64,000 nucleotides of DNA, taken from assembly GCF_004364935.1 (NCBI RefSeq), contig NZ_SOBT01000011.1, positions 124,001 through 188,000 of the forward strand. The letters are read 5' to 3'. Source of the DNA: Panacagrimonas perspica (GTDB lineage: Bacteria; Pseudomonadota; Gammaproteobacteria; Nevskiales; Nevskiaceae). Under the pieces are notes generated by a model. It had not been told where the DNA came from and made no database searches. It worked only from the letters and a program-made list of their open reading frames with translations. Of the stretch, positions 54,896-64,000 are shown one piece after another; the first letter of the stretch is position 1, and every line of letters begins with the position of its first letter. The position numbers were made by a program, and so were the translations under genes.

Positions 54896-56120
54896 GGAAA
54901 TGCAGATGCCGTCGCGCGACGGCGTCGGCATGCCGATGTGGCTGCTCGCGGAGGTCACGTATCGCTGTCCGCTGCACTGCGTCTTTTGCTACAACCCGGT
55001 GGACTACGCCAAGCAGCACCAGGAACTGACGACCGAGGAATGGAAGCGCGTGCTGCGCGAATCGCGCGAACTCGGCGCGGCGCAGCTCGGGCTGTCCGGC
55101 GGTGAGCCGCTGCTGCGCGACGATCTCGAGGAGATCGTGCGCGAGGCACGCAGCCTCGGCTACTACACCAACCTGCTGACTTCGGGCATCGGCATGACCG
55201 AGGCGCGCATCGCGGCGCTGAAGGGCGCCGGGCTGGATCACATCCAGCTCTCGTTCCAGGACTCGACGAAGCAGATGAACGACTTCCTGTCGAGCACGCG
55301 CACCTTCGATCTGAAGATGAAGGTCGCGGCGCTGATCAAGCAGTACGACTATCCGATGGTGCTCAACTGCGTGCTGCACCGCTACAACATCGATCACGTC
55401 CAGCAGATCCTGGAGATGGCCGAGGCGATGGGCGCGGAGTACGTGGAGCTCGCCAACACGCAGTTCTATTCCTGGGCCTATCTCAACAAGGACCAGCTGC
55501 TGCCGACGCGCGAGCAGGTCGAACACGCCGAACTGGTCACCGACGCGTTCCGGGAGAAGGTGAAGGGCCGCATGCGGCTGTTCTTCGTGATGCCGGACTA
55601 CCACGCGACGCGGCCGAAGAAATGCACCAACGGCTGGGGCAACCTCTTCATCACGGTGCAGGCCGACGGCACCGTGCTGCCCTGCCACGTCGCCGGCATG
55701 CTGCCGGGCATGACGTTTCCGAACGTGCGCGAGCACTCGATGGAATGGGCCTGGTACGACTCGCCGGGCTTCAATCGTTTTCGCGGCGATGGCTGGATGA
55801 AGGATCCGTGCCGGACCTGCCCCGAGAAGGAGAAGGATCTCGGGGGCTGCCGCTGCCAGGCCTACATGCTCACCGGCGACGCCGAGAACGCGGACCCGGT
55901 GTGCGACAAGTCGCCGCACCACGAGCGGATCCGCGAAGTCGTGGAGCGCACGAAGCTCGCGGTCAACGAGCAGCCGATCGTGTTTCGCACTGATCGGGAT
56001 TCGCGGGACCTGATGAAGCAGTGCGGGGAAGGCGGGTTGAAGGTGGACGAGCGGCGGTTGTTCGAGCCGGGGGCGACCGCCACCGAAGCGAACACGCGCA
56101 TCGGAAGAACCCCCGCATAG
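54888..56120 (+). CDS. pqqE: radical SAM enzyme PqqE
   Basis: This encodes 410 residues from GTG 54888; ATG 54906 with GAGGAA 7 bases upstream is a good alternative start. The radical SAM cluster CPLHCVFC (C-x3-C-x2-C) lies in LLAEVTYRCPLHCVFCYNP. LGLSGGEPLLRDDL is the SAM-binding GGE motif. C-terminal SPASM cysteines are present (CTNGWGN, CHVAG, CRTCPEKEKDLGGCRCQ). It cross-links Glu and Tyr of PqqA. The TAG stop (56118-56120) lies in a mini palindrome (56117-56141), and a terminator follows. Confidence 0.95.
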   Translation: MSEEMQMPSRDGVGMPMWLLAEVTYRCPLHCVFCYNPVDYAKQHQELTTEEWKRVLRESRELGAAQLGLSGGEPLLRDDLEEIVREARSLGYYTNLLTSGIGMTEARIAALKGAGLDHIQLSFQDSTKQMNDFLSSTRTFDLKMKVAALIKQYDYPMVLNCVLHRYNIDHVQQILEMAEAMGAEYVELANTQFYSWAYLNKDQLLPTREQVEHAELVTDAFREKVKGRMRLFFVMPDYHATRPKKCTNGWGNLFITVQADGTVLPCHVAGMLPGMTFPNVREHSMEWAWYDSPGFNRFRGDGWMKDPCRTCPEKEKDLGGCRCQAYMLTGDAENADPVCDKSPHHERIREVVERTKLAVNEQPIVFRTDRDSRDLMKQCGEGGLKVDERRLFEPGATATEANTRIGRTPA

Positions 56121-56141
56121 CCCGGGTGCAACCCGGGCTAT
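56117..56141. repeat. mini REP-like palindrome containing the pqqE stop codon
   Basis: ATAGCCCGGGT, GCA loop, ACCCGGGCTAT: a single perfect hairpin with the same stem as the T-A REP variant but ATAG instead of GTAG and no second hairpin. The TAG of pqqE is bases 2-4 of it. Confidence 0.85.
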
Positions 56142-56147
56142 GAGCAA

Positions 56148-56176
56148 GAAAAAGCCGGCGCTAGGCCGGCTTTTTC
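56148..56176. terminator. bidirectional intrinsic terminator
   Basis: GAAAAAGCCGGC and GCCGGCTTTTTC form a perfect 12-bp stem with a 5-nt loop. A and T runs on both sides allow use in either direction. It lies between pqqE (+) and pckA (-). Confidence 0.9.
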
Positions 56177-56197
56177 ACGTCGAGATATTCAGCAAAC

Positions 56198-56265
56198 GTA
56201 GCCCGGACGAAGTCCGGGATTGCCCTCTCCCCTCGCGGGGAAGCCCCGGACTTCGTCCGGGCTAC
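56198..56265. repeat. REP palindrome pair, copy 15
   Basis: This is the AC-GT stem variant on both sides (GTAGCCCGGACGAAGTCCGG and CCCGGACTTCGTCCGGGCTAC). It lies 12 bp beyond the pckA stop codon, with the pqqE terminator on its other side. Confidence 0.93.
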
Positions 56266-56277
56266 GGTGGCGACTTC

Positions 56278-57930
56278 TCAGATCCGCTCTTCGATGCCGA
56301 AGCTCGAGAAACCCTTCTTCTTGAAGTTCTCGCGGAACGCATCGCGCAGCGTCGTCGCGGTCGCGTCGTACTCGTCCTTGTTCGCCCAGGTGTTGCGCGG
56401 ATTCAGGATCGCGCTCTCGACGCCAGGGCAGGACTTCGGAATCGTCAGATTCAGGATCGGCAGCTTCTCGGTCTCGACGTTGTCGAGCTTGCCATCGAGC
56501 GCCGCGTTCAGCAGGGCGCGCGTGACCTTGATCGACATCCGCTTGCCGACGCCGTACTTGCCGCCGCTCCAGCCCGTGTTGAGCAGGATGCAGCGCGCCT
56601 TGTGCTTCTTCATCTTCTCGGAAAGCAGCTTGGCGTAGACGTTGGGCTTCTGCGCCATGAACGGGCCGCCGAAGCAGGCGCTGAACGTGGGCTGCGGTTC
56701 GGTCACGCCGACTTCCGTGCCGGCGACGCGCGCCGTGAAGCCGGAGACGAAGTGGTACATCACGTCTTCGGAATCCAGGATCGACACCGGCGGCAGCACG
56801 CCGTAGGCGTCGGCCGTGAGCAGCACGATGGTCTGCGGGTGCGGGCCCTGGGCGTTGGGCATCACGTTGGGCACGACTTCCAGCGGGTAGCTGAAGCGCG
56901 TGTTCTCGGCGATCGATCCGTCGTTCAGATCCAGCTCGTCCGGGTGGCACTCTTCCATCTTCTTGCCCGGCAGCGGCGGCACGTTCTCGATGATCGTGCC
57001 CGGCTGCGACAGCGCGGCGGCGATCACCGGCTCGGCCTGCTTGTCGAGATTGATCAGCTTGGCGTAGCAGCCGTCCTCGAGATTGCACAGGCCGTTGTCC
57101 GACCAGATGGTCTCGTCGTCGCCGATCAGCTTGCGGCTGGTGTCGGCCGACAAGGTGGTCTTGCCGGTGCCGGACAGGCCGAACAGGATCGCGGCGTCGT
57201 TGTTCTTGCCGACGTTGGCGGAGCAGTGCATCGAAAGTCGGCCCTGCTTGGGCAGCAGGTAGTTGCCGACGGTGAAGATGGTCTTCTTGTTCACGCCGCA
57301 GTAGTCGGCGCGGCCGGCGACCAGGCAGATGCGGTTCTTGGCGTCGATGACGACGGTGGCTTCGGAACGGCAGCCGTCACGCTCGGGCACGCAGACGAAG
57401 CTGGGCACGTTGAGCATGGTCCAGCGGCGCGCCTCGACGTCCTTCACGCCGGGCAGGTTCTTCGGAAACATGTTGTGCACGAACATCGCGTGCGCGGCGT
57501 ACTCGCCGACGAAGCGGTAGGGCACGGCGAAGTCGGGATCCGAACCCATGAAGACGTCCTTGACGTACAGGCTCGCCTTCTTGTCGTTCAGGTGCTGGAT
57601 GACGCGCTTGAGCAGGCCTTCGTAGGCGGTCGGGTCGTAGGGCGACAGGTCGGCCTTGAACCAGATCTCGTCGGCCACTTCCGGCCACTTCACCGCGTAG
57701 GTGTCCTTCGTGCGGCGACCGGTGCAGTCCGGGTCGGTGTAATAGACGAGGGGGCCCTTGACGCCGAGCTTGGTCGGGAACGCCTTCTGGGCATCCGAAG
57801 GACCGCCGCGCTTCACGCGACCCCGGTCATTCGCGATGGCCTCGTGAAAAAGCGCTTCCTTGCCCAGTTCGTACTTGTAGCTGACGGTCTTGAGCCCAAA
57901 GAGCTTTTCGAGATCGGCCTGAAAGGTCAT
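56278..57930 (-). CDS. pckA: ATP-dependent phosphoenolpyruvate carboxykinase
   Basis: This encodes 550 residues, typical for the ATP-type enzyme. Motifs: RADYCGVNKKTIFTVGNYLLP, the kinase loop GLSGTGKTTLS, the metal-binding DDETIWSDNGLCNLEDGCYAK, ENTRFSYPL and LLTADAYGVLPPVSIL. It converts oxaloacetate and ATP to phosphoenolpyruvate and CO2 in gluconeogenesis. It is monocistronic, with a REP element just beyond its end and pilJ upstream on the same strand. Confidence 0.96.
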   Translation of the reverse strand: MTFQADLEKLFGLKTVSYKYELGKEALFHEAIANDRGRVKRGGPSDAQKAFPTKLGVKGPLVYYTDPDCTGRRTKDTYAVKWPEVADEIWFKADLSPYDPTAYEGLLKRVIQHLNDKKASLYVKDVFMGSDPDFAVPYRFVGEYAAHAMFVHNMFPKNLPGVKDVEARRWTMLNVPSFVCVPERDGCRSEATVVIDAKNRICLVAGRADYCGVNKKTIFTVGNYLLPKQGRLSMHCSANVGKNNDAAILFGLSGTGKTTLSADTSRKLIGDDETIWSDNGLCNLEDGCYAKLINLDKQAEPVIAAALSQPGTIIENVPPLPGKKMEECHPDELDLNDGSIAENTRFSYPLEVVPNVMPNAQGPHPQTIVLLTADAYGVLPPVSILDSEDVMYHFVSGFTARVAGTEVGVTEPQPTFSACFGGPFMAQKPNVYAKLLSEKMKKHKARCILLNTGWSGGKYGVGKRMSIKVTRALLNAALDGKLDNVETEKLPILNLTIPKSCPGVESAILNPRNTWANKDEYDATATTLRDAFRENFKKKGFSSFGIEERI

Positions 57931-58052
57931 TTATCGCGGTCCTGGGGGGAGGCGGGACGCCGGGGGGGCGCAAGGATAGTGTTCGCCCCATGGGCGCGGC
58001 AAGCAGGGCGGGGACGGCGCGAATCCAGTCCGGGGGGCGTCCCCCGGCTCCC

Positions 58053-60095
58053 TCAAACGAACGGTCCGCCTGATGCGTTCGGGTTCGTGAAGGCCATCAT
58101 CGCCCCCGTTTCGAGGGCGACGTCGGGCGGCAGCTTGAAGCCGGCAACCGACTCCCGCAGCTTGGTGGACAAGGAATTCAGCTCGCCGACCGCGGCCGCG
58201 GTCTGCTGTGCGGAGCCGGCGGTGGCAATCGCGATTTCCCGGATCGACTGCACCTGGCCGGTGATGCGCGTGGCCTGGGCGGCTTCGGAGCGGGCCTCGC
58301 TCGAGATCTCCTGGATCAGGCGGGCCAGATCAGTGGACGTCGCCTCGATGCGGGTCAGCGACTGGCCGGCCTCTTCGGCGCTGCGGGCACCGGCGATCAC
58401 GTTGCTGGTCGAGCGCTCCATCGACACGATGGCCTCGTTGGTGTCGGCCTGGATGGTCTTGACCAGGGTTTCGATCTGGCGCGTCGCCGCGGCGGCACGT
58501 TCGGCCAGTCGCTGCACTTCGTCGGCCACTACGGCGAAACCGCGGCCCGACTCGCCGGCCATGGCCGCCTGGATCGATGCGTTGAGCGCCAAGGTATTGG
58601 TCTGCTCGGCGATGTCGTTGATGAACTCGATGATGTTGCCGATCTCCTGCGACGACTCGCCGAGGCGCTTGATGCGCTTGGCGGTGTCCTGGATCTGCTC
58701 GCGCAGGGCGGCCATGCCCTGGATCGTGCGGCCCACCGTCGAGGCACCGTTGTGCGCGATCTGCACCGAGTTGCCCGCCTGCTGCGAGAGCTGCTCGGCG
58801 CGCGCGGCCACGGCGTTGAGCGACTCCGCGCTCTGCGTCATGCGGCCCGAGATGTCGACCACTTCCTGCGCCTGGCTTTCGGAGCCGGACAACATCAGGC
58901 TCGCGGTCTCCTGCGTGGACGTCGCCGCGGCGCTGATCTCGCCGACGGTTTCGTTGATGGTGCCGACCAGGCTGAGCAGGTTGTCGATGGTCTGGTTGAT
59001 CGAGTCGGCGATGGCGCCGGTGAAATCGCCGGTGACGTTGGCGCGCACCGTCAGGTCGCCGTCGGCCAGCGAGCCGATCTCGTCGAGCAGCGACAGGATC
59101 GCCGCCTGCTGCCGGCGGTCATTCTCTTCCGCCCGCGCGATGCGGCGGCGCACCGACACGATGTTGATCAGCACATAGAGGATCAGCGCGAGCGAGGCGA
59201 CGCCCAGCGCCGGCAGGATCGCGACGCGCAGGAAGTTGCCCGACCCGGCCAGCGGCCCGAGCCCGTCTTCGAGCTCGATGGCCGTCGAATACAGGTTGCG
59301 GCCGTCGCCCGGAAGGACGCCGGCGGCGACCTGCATCTCGTTCAGCGCCGGGCCGTCCGTGGCCAGTGCCGCGGCCGCCGCCGAGAGACGGTCGACCAGT
59401 TCGGTCTTTTCGCGCAGCACGGTTCCCACCGGCCCGTCGCCCACCAGCGCGGTGTGCGTGGCCTGGAGCGCCGCGCCTTCCTTGCCCAGTTCCTCGGCGA
59501 TGGCGCCGGCGTTGCGGCCGTCGCCGAGCAGCCGGCGGGCGAGGACCTGCAGGCGTTCGGCTCGCGCCATCTGCTCGGCGGCCAGGGTCAGACGCTCGTA
59601 CGAGCCGGCAGCACTCAGGCGCTGCAGCACGTCGCGATAGAGAACCGCCAGTTCATCGCTCGAGCTTTCGATCTCGCGGATGTGCGCCGAGGCGCTGCCC
59701 ACCGGCTCTTCGGCCTTCGAGAGCTTGTCCAGCGCCTGCTTCATCGTCGCCCAGGCCTGGTCGACGTTGTTGACCTGGTCGCGCACGGCGGCCGGCATCT
59801 TCTCGATGCCCGAATCGGCGTCGCCTTCGCGCAGGATGCGGATCGAATCCGCGAAATTCTCCGACTGGCCGGTGAGGGCAGCGAAGTCGGGCGAGATGCC
59901 GCGGCCGACGTCCTCGGCGATCCGGTTCACGGCCAGGGAGTCGTTCTGGAGCTGGCGCGTCATCGCGATCCAGGATTCGTGGCGGCGCGCGAGCGTGTCG
60001 TTGTAGTACAGACCGCCGCCGCCGATCCCGATGCCGAGCACCGCGATCACGAGCAACAGGACGTCGAACCGGAATCCGACCTTCCCCTTCGCCAT
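58053..60095 (-). CDS. pilJ: methyl-accepting chemotaxis protein PilJ
   Basis: This encodes 680 residues. Two membrane segments ([19 protein letters not shown] and [21 protein letters not shown]) flank a large periplasmic helical region with the PilJ-type repeat (residues about 40-270). A HAMP-like region and the methyl-accepting signalling domain follow; its tip is [50 protein letters not shown]. PilJ senses surface or pilus signals for type IV pilus twitching and Chp signalling. pilH lies 33 bp upstream on the same strand. pilI (CheW-like), usually between them, is absent here. Confidence 0.92.
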   Translation of the reverse strand: MAKGKVGFRFDVLLLVIAVLGIGIGGGGLYYNDTLARRHESWIAMTRQLQNDSLAVNRIAEDVGRGISPDFAALTGQSENFADSIRILREGDADSGIEKMPAAVRDQVNNVDQAWATMKQALDKLSKAEEPVGSASAHIREIESSSDELAVLYRDVLQRLSAAGSYERLTLAAEQMARAERLQVLARRLLGDGRNAGAIAEELGKEGAALQATHTALVGDGPVGTVLREKTELVDRLSAAAAALATDGPALNEMQVAAGVLPGDGRNLYSTAIELEDGLGPLAGSGNFLRVAILPALGVASLALILYVLINIVSVRRRIARAEENDRRQQAAILSLLDEIGSLADGDLTVRANVTGDFTGAIADSINQTIDNLLSLVGTINETVGEISAAATSTQETASLMLSGSESQAQEVVDISGRMTQSAESLNAVAARAEQLSQQAGNSVQIAHNGASTVGRTIQGMAALREQIQDTAKRIKRLGESSQEIGNIIEFINDIAEQTNTLALNASIQAAMAGESGRGFAVVADEVQRLAERAAAATRQIETLVKTIQADTNEAIVSMERSTSNVIAGARSAEEAGQSLTRIEATSTDLARLIQEISSEARSEAAQATRITGQVQSIREIAIATAGSAQQTAAAVGELNSLSTKLRESVAGFKLPPDVALETGAMMAFTNPNASGGPFV

Positions 60096-60128
60096 CGACC
60101 ACTCCTCCCGTGATTCGTGACGGCGCGG

Positions 60129-60494
60129 TTAGGCGCCGATCACCGTTCTGATCTTCGACAGCAGATCATTGTCTTTGACAGGTTTGACGAGGTATTCCCG
60201 TGCGCCCTGACGCAGCGCCCAGACCCGGTCCGTCTCCTGACTCTTGCTGCTGCACACGATGATCGGGATCGACGCGGTTTCCGGGTCACGCGACAAGGTG
60301 CGCGTGGCCTGGAAGCCGTTGATTCCCGGCATCACCACATCCATGACGACGCAGTCCGGCCGCTCCGACTTGATGCGCGGAATGGCGTCCGACCCGCTGC
60401 TCGCCTCGATGACCGTATGACCGGCCTTCTGCAGGATGTTCTTCAGATTCAGTGCATCTGTCGGCGAATCGTCGACGACCATGACCCGTGCCAT
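60129..60494 (-). CDS. pilH: CheY-like response regulator PilH
   Basis: This encodes 121 residues, receiver only. It begins MARVMVVDDSPTDALNLKNI, with phosphoacceptor Asp 52 (VVMDVVMPGINGF) and the conserved Lys 104 (REYLVKPVKD). The sequence matches PilH, the second receiver of the Pil-Chp system, which lowers signalling to the pilus motor. It precedes pilJ on the same strand; the expected pilI is missing. pilG is not in the window. Confidence 0.9.
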   Translation of the reverse strand: MARVMVVDDSPTDALNLKNILQKAGHTVIEASSGSDAIPRIKSERPDCVVMDVVMPGINGFQATRTLSRDPETASIPIIVCSSKSQETDRVWALRQGAREYLVKPVKDNDLLSKIRTVIGA

Positions 60495-60586
60495 CGCTAC
60501 GTCTCCATTGCCCCCACGCGAGTGTTGCGGACTTCTGTCCGCGCCCCCGCGCGAACGTCTGAACTATACACGGTGGGAAGTGGGCT

Positions 60587-61894
60587 TCAGCGAGGCGCCT
60601 GGATGCGATGAACGATGGTCCCCGCATGCACCGTGAGGCTGGCGCGACCGGGCAGCTTGCGGCCCAGAAACGGCGTGTTGCGGCCGGCGCTGAGCATCTG
60701 GTCACCGCGCAATTCGAAGGGCTGTGCGGGGTCGACGAGCACGAGATTGGCGCGCTGACCCACCGCCATCGATCCCGCTGCGACGCCCAGCACGCGAGCC
60801 GGTCCGAGCGAGAGACGTTCGGCCAGTTGCAGCGGCGTCAGGATCCGGTCCTCGACCAGCACAAGGCCCAGCGGCAGCAGCGTCTCGAGGCCGGAGATGC
60901 CCGGCTCGGTCAGCGGAAACGGGTTGATCTTGGCGTCGGGCTCGTGCGGCTGGTGATCCGAGCAGATCGTGCCGATCAGTCCGTGCATGACGCCGGCACG
61001 CAGGGCATCGCGATCCTCGGCCGAGCGCAGCGGCGGCAGCACGTGGCACATCGCATTGAAGCTGCCGATGTCGTCGGTGGTCAGGAACAACTGGTGCGCG
61101 GCCACGTCGGCGCTCACCGGCAGTCCGATCTTCTGCGCCGCGCCGACCATCTCCACGCCGCGGGCCGTCGACAGGCGCCCGAAGTGCACGGCGGCGCCGG
61201 TGTCCTCGACCAGCGAGATCCAGAAGCGGATCGCCGAGACCTCGGCAGCCACCGGGATCGGTGCCAGGCCCAGGCGCGTGGCGATCGGTCCTTCGTGTGC
61301 GCAGCCGCGATTGGCCAGCGCCGGGTTCTGCGCGAAGACATGGACCGTCAGGCCCAGGCCGTGGGCGTAATCCAGTGCGCGGCGTCCCACCAGCGAATCC
61401 CGCAGGCCGGAGGCGGCGTTGCTGACGCCCACACAGCCGGCCTGTCGCAGCGCGCTCATCTCGGCCAGCGATTCACCGGCGAGATCCTGCGTCAGCGCGC
61501 CCAGCAGATGGACGTCCAGCCCGCCGACGCGGTCGGCGATGCCGTGGATGCGATCGACCATCGCCGGCGTCGCGATCGGCGGCCGGGTGTCCGGCGGAAT
61601 CGTCACGGCGGTGATGCCGGCGGACTGCGCGGCGCGCGTCTCGCTGGCGAACGTGGCCTTGTGGGACGCGCCGGGCTCGCGGAAACGGGCTGCGATGTCG
61701 ACGATGCCCGGCATCAGCCACTGACCGCGTGCGTCGATCGTTTGGTCGAACGACCCTGCGGGTCGCGTCGCCGCAACCGCCTCGATCCGACCGTCACGGA
61801 CGGCGACGAAGGCGCTGCCGTCGAAGCCGCTGGCGGGGTCGAGGACGCGCGCGCCTTCGAACAGCAGCGACGGGGCGGGGCGGCGATCGCTCAT
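60587..61894 (-). CDS. pyrC: dihydroorotase-like protein PyrC' without the metal-binding HxH
   Basis: This encodes 435 residues. The amidohydrolase fold is clear ([85 protein letters not shown]). In place of the catalytic D-x-H-x-H-x-R-x-P-G there is D66-IAARF-R-E-P-G, so both His of the metal site are lost. Such inactive pseudo-dihydroorotases (PyrX) form a complex with aspartate transcarbamoylase. The gene overlaps pyrB by ATGA, which fits that role. A true dihydroorotase must be encoded elsewhere. Confidence 0.92.
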   Translation of the reverse strand: MSDRRPAPSLLFEGARVLDPASGFDGSAFVAVRDGRIEAVAATRPAGSFDQTIDARGQWLMPGIVDIAARFREPGASHKATFASETRAAQSAGITAVTIPPDTRPPIATPAMVDRIHGIADRVGGLDVHLLGALTQDLAGESLAEMSALRQAGCVGVSNAASGLRDSLVGRRALDYAHGLGLTVHVFAQNPALANRGCAHEGPIATRLGLAPIPVAAEVSAIRFWISLVEDTGAAVHFGRLSTARGVEMVGAAQKIGLPVSADVAAHQLFLTTDDIGSFNAMCHVLPPLRSAEDRDALRAGVMHGLIGTICSDHQPHEPDAKINPFPLTEPGISGLETLLPLGLVLVEDRILTPLQLAERLSLGPARVLGVAAGSMAVGQRANLVLVDPAQPFELRGDQMLSAGRNTPFLGRKLPGRASLTVHAGTIVHRIQAPR

Positions 61895-62856
61895 TTCGAG
61901 GCCCCGCGATCGCCCAGGATCATGTCCATCACCGCCATGCGCACCGAGATGCCGTTGGCGACCTGTTCGAGGATCAGCGAGCGCTCCGAGTAGGCGAGTT
62001 CGCCGGCGATCTCGACACCGCGATTGATCGGTCCCGGATGCATCACGACGGCGTCCGGCTTGAGCTTGGCCAGGCGCTCGCGCGTCAGGCCGAAGTCGCG
62101 ATGGAATTCACCGAGCGAGGGCAGGAAGGCGCCCAGCATGCGTTCGGTCTGCAGGCGCAGCAGGATGACGACGTCGACACCATCGAGGCCGGGCTCGAGC
62201 TGGTGGAACACGCGGGCGCCCATCTGTTCGATGCCGGCCGGGATCAGCGTCGGCGGTGCGACCACGCGGATGTCCTTGCAGCCCAGGATGCGCAGGCCGT
62301 GGATGTCCGATCGGGCCACGCGCGAGTGCAGCACGTCGCCGACGATGGCCACGCTGAGGTTTTCCGGCGGGCCCTTGTGGGCGCGGATCGTATAGAGATC
62401 CAGCAGACCCTGCGTCGGATGCGCGTGGCGGCCGTCGCCGGCGTTGAGGATCGCCACGCCCGGCGCCGCGTGTTCGGCGAAGAAATGCGCCGCGCCGCTG
62501 GCGTCGTGACGGATCACGAACAGGTCGGCCTGCATCGCCTCCATCGTCTTGAGCGTGTCGAGCAGGGTTTCGCCCTTCGACGTGCTCGACGACGAGACCT
62601 GCAGGTTGATGACGTCGGCGGAAAGACGCTTGGCCGCCACTTCGAACGTCGAGCGCGTGCGCGTCGAGGCCTCGAAGAACAGGTTCACGATCGTGCGGCC
62701 GCGCAGGTTGGGGAGCTTCTTGTCCGCGCCCGAAGTCGCTTCGGCCAGGTGCGCCGCGCGATCGAGGATCTCCGTGAGGAGCTGTCGCGGCAATCCGTCC
62801 ATCGTCAGCAGATGGCGCAGGCGGCCGTGCTGATCGAGTTGGAGGGACGAGGTCAT
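61891..62856 (-). CDS. pyrB: aspartate carbamoyltransferase catalytic subunit
   Basis: This encodes 321 residues. The carbamoyl-phosphate site [19 protein letters not shown] and [18 protein letters not shown] are intact. [13 protein letters not shown] (catalytic His-Pro-Thr-Gln), [16 protein letters not shown] and [13 protein letters not shown] complete the family. It makes carbamoyl aspartate, the second step of pyrimidine synthesis. It is the long form that associates with PyrC' rather than with a PyrI regulatory subunit. A pyrR gene, often upstream in related genomes, is not present between it and ruvX. Confidence 0.96.
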   Translation of the reverse strand: MTSSLQLDQHGRLRHLLTMDGLPRQLLTEILDRAAHLAEATSGADKKLPNLRGRTIVNLFFEASTRTRSTFEVAAKRLSADVINLQVSSSSTSKGETLLDTLKTMEAMQADLFVIRHDASGAAHFFAEHAAPGVAILNAGDGRHAHPTQGLLDLYTIRAHKGPPENLSVAIVGDVLHSRVARSDIHGLRILGCKDIRVVAPPTLIPAGIEQMGARVFHQLEPGLDGVDVVILLRLQTERMLGAFLPSLGEFHRDFGLTRERLAKLKPDAVVMHPGPINRGVEIAGELAYSERSLILEQVANGISVRMAVMDMILGDRGASK

Positions 62857-63018
62857 TTCAGGGCGGCATTCTAGACAACCTCGCGCCGGAACTGGTCGGA
62901 AGCCGTCGAAAAAATTGTCCGCGCACGAAATGGGCGGCCGTCGATGCGGGTGCGATCAACGTATCGAGCGGCACATGCCGTGCCGCGCGCGTTGCTCGAA
63001 CGCTTCTGTTCCGCGCCG

Positions 63019-63444
63019 CTATTCCGGGGCCGACGCCATCCACTGCTCGAGGATCACGCGCGCCGCCTCGCCATCGCGATCGCCCTTGCGCACGCGTCGC
63101 GTCATGCGGCCGCTGGAACGCGCGTCGCGCAGGGCATCGTCGGCTGCGCGCGACGAGAAGCGTTCGTCGGCCAGGTGCACCGCCAGCTTGCTGCGACGGG
63201 CCAGTTCCGCGGCGAAGCGCCGCGCGGCGGTGGTGATCTCCTGCTCCGAGCCGTCGTCGTCCAGCGGCAGGCCCACGACGAGGGCCTGCGGCCGCCATTC
63301 GCCGATCACGCGCAGCAGCGCATTCCAGTCCGGCTGGTTTGCGGTGGGAACGGTCGGCAGCGGGCGCGCGGTCCCGGTGATGCGATCACCCACGGCCACG
63401 CCGATGCGCTTGTGGCCGAAATCGAAGGCGAGATAGGTGGCCAC
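63019..63444 (-). CDS. ruvX: RuvX/YqgF putative Holliday-junction resolvase
   Basis: This encodes 141 residues. YLAFDFGHKRIGVAVGD (first catalytic Asp), QALVVGLPLDDDGSEQ, VHLADERFSSRAADD (Glu) and GDRDGEAARVILEQWM (final Asp) match the RNase H-fold YqgF family. Members are involved in pre-16S rRNA maturation in E. coli and were predicted to resolve Holliday junctions. It lies 21 bp after yqgE on the same strand, the usual order. pyrB follows after 162 bp. Confidence 0.93.
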   Translation of the reverse strand: MATYLAFDFGHKRIGVAVGDRITGTARPLPTVPTANQPDWNALLRVIGEWRPQALVVGLPLDDDGSEQEITTAARRFAAELARRSKLAVHLADERFSSRAADDALRDARSSGRMTRRVRKGDRDGEAARVILEQWMASAPE

Positions 63445-63465
63445 GGCCGGGGAGCTTGCCGCCCC

Positions 63466-64000
63466 TCAGGCGTGACCCGCCCCGCTGCTCAGTTGCGTGA
63501 CGTCCAGCCCCAGCAGGCGCGTGGCGGACTGCCAGCGGCTGCGGGCGGGTGTGGAGAACAGCACGCCCGCGTCCACCGGCGTGTTGAGCCAGGAGTTGGC
63601 GAGGATCTCGTTCTCGAGCTGGCCCGCGCTCCAGCCGGCGTAGCCGAGCGTGACCAGGAATTCCTTCGGCCCGCGGCCTTCGCCGATCGCGGCGAGCACG
63701 TCGCGCGAGGTCGTGATGAACAGATCGCGGCTGATCGGCATGCAGGATTCCCAGCCGCCCGGCGCCTTGTGCACGACGAAGCCGCGCTCGGGCTGTACCG
63801 GGCCGCCCCAGAACACGACGTGCTCGTTCACGTCGGCTGACTCGTGCTTGACGCCCATCTGGTCGAGCATCGCGCTCAGCGTCAGATCGGTCGGACGATT
63901 GATGATCAGTCCGATCGCGCCGTTGTCGTTGTGCTCGCACAGCAGCGACACGGTGTGGCTGAAGTTGTCGTCCTCGAGGCCGGGCATCGCGACGAGGAAC
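63466..64000 (-). CDS. yqgE: YqgE/AlgH (DUF179) protein, 5' end beyond window
   Basis: The frame stays open to the window edge. The visible part starts FLVAMPGLEDDNFSHTVSLL, which is the interior of the family's N-terminus (usually LxxQFLIAMP), so the true start lies upstream and the ATG at 63987 is internal. CEHNDNGAIGLIINRPTDLTL, VFWGGPVQPERGFVVHK and LVTLGYAGWSAGQLENEI are the DUF179 signatures. The function is unknown; it is often linked to ruvX. It is about 177 residues as seen. Confidence 0.92.
   Translation of the reverse strand, partial: FLVAMPGLEDDNFSHTVSLLCEHNDNGAIGLIINRPTDLTLSAMLDQMGVKHESADVNEHVVFWGGPVQPERGFVVHKAPGGWESCMPISRDLFITTSRDVLAAIGEGRGPKEFLVTLGYAGWSAGQLENEILANSWLNTPVDAGVLFSTPARSRWQSATRLLGLDVTQLSSGAGHA

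Overview
The window is about 64 kb of GC-rich, gene-dense bacterial chromosome. Gene content and order point to a gammaproteobacterium in or near the Xanthomonadales/Nevskiales/Steroidobacterales: leuS-lptE, yqgE-ruvX-pyrB-pyrC' followed by pilH-pilJ (a Pseudomonas-like neighbourhood), DUF3299 next to Zur, a PQQ cluster and chromosomal attC sites. This placement is inference; no marker sequence decides it. There is one tRNA, tRNA-Ser(CGA). There is no rRNA, no CRISPR array and no complete insertion sequence.

Layout. 0-5 kb: the end of an ABC permease, a DUF3299 lipoprotein and Zur (probable zinc-stress locus), a secreted protein built on NGPSLDGF repeats, then a gene-poor, decayed stretch up to tRNA-Ser. 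5-17 kb: mltF, def, a thin ferredoxin, a DUF481 outer-membrane protein, a glcF-like Fe-S protein whose 3' end overlaps lptE antisense, leuS, an acyl-CoA synthetase and typA. 17-32 kb: a lone receiver, a carotenoid oxygenase, a cyclic-nucleotide-domain patatin, enoyl-CoA hydratase, a Nei-like glycosylase, purT, an unexplained two-gene pair with a peptidoglycan-binding protein, a lipoprotein esterase with a Pro-Thr linker, an old-yellow-enzyme homologue, mutM and a Pit/DUF47 phosphate transport pair. 32-43 kb: an LVIVD lipoprotein, a polytopic membrane protein, a GspE/PilB ATPase, an acyltransferase, AcpH and small lipoproteins. 43-45 kb: AT-richer DNA with a clear integron attC site and cassette-like small genes but no integrase. 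45-53 kb: a three-gene unit (second carotenoid oxygenase, DUF502 protein, AmpG-like MFS), a quinone oxidoreductase, a MoxY/MoxX-like two-component system and a proline iminopeptidase. 53-56 kb: pqqA-C-D-E without pqqB. 56-64 kb: pckA, pilJ, pilH, a pseudo-dihydroorotase, pyrB, ruvX and the 5'-truncated yqgE.

The feature that ties the window together is a family of about 67-bp imperfect palindromes. There are fifteen full copies and one mini copy. Each starts GTAG and ends CTAC and consists of two inverted REP hairpins whose stems covary around a GAA loop. They sit tightly against the 3' ends of genes and supply the TAG stop codon of four of them. At two loci the 3' end of the neighbouring gene has been duplicated together with the palindrome. 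This pattern, the attC site and the NGPSLDGF protein are the most interesting observations. No REP-associated transposase (RAYT) lies in the window.
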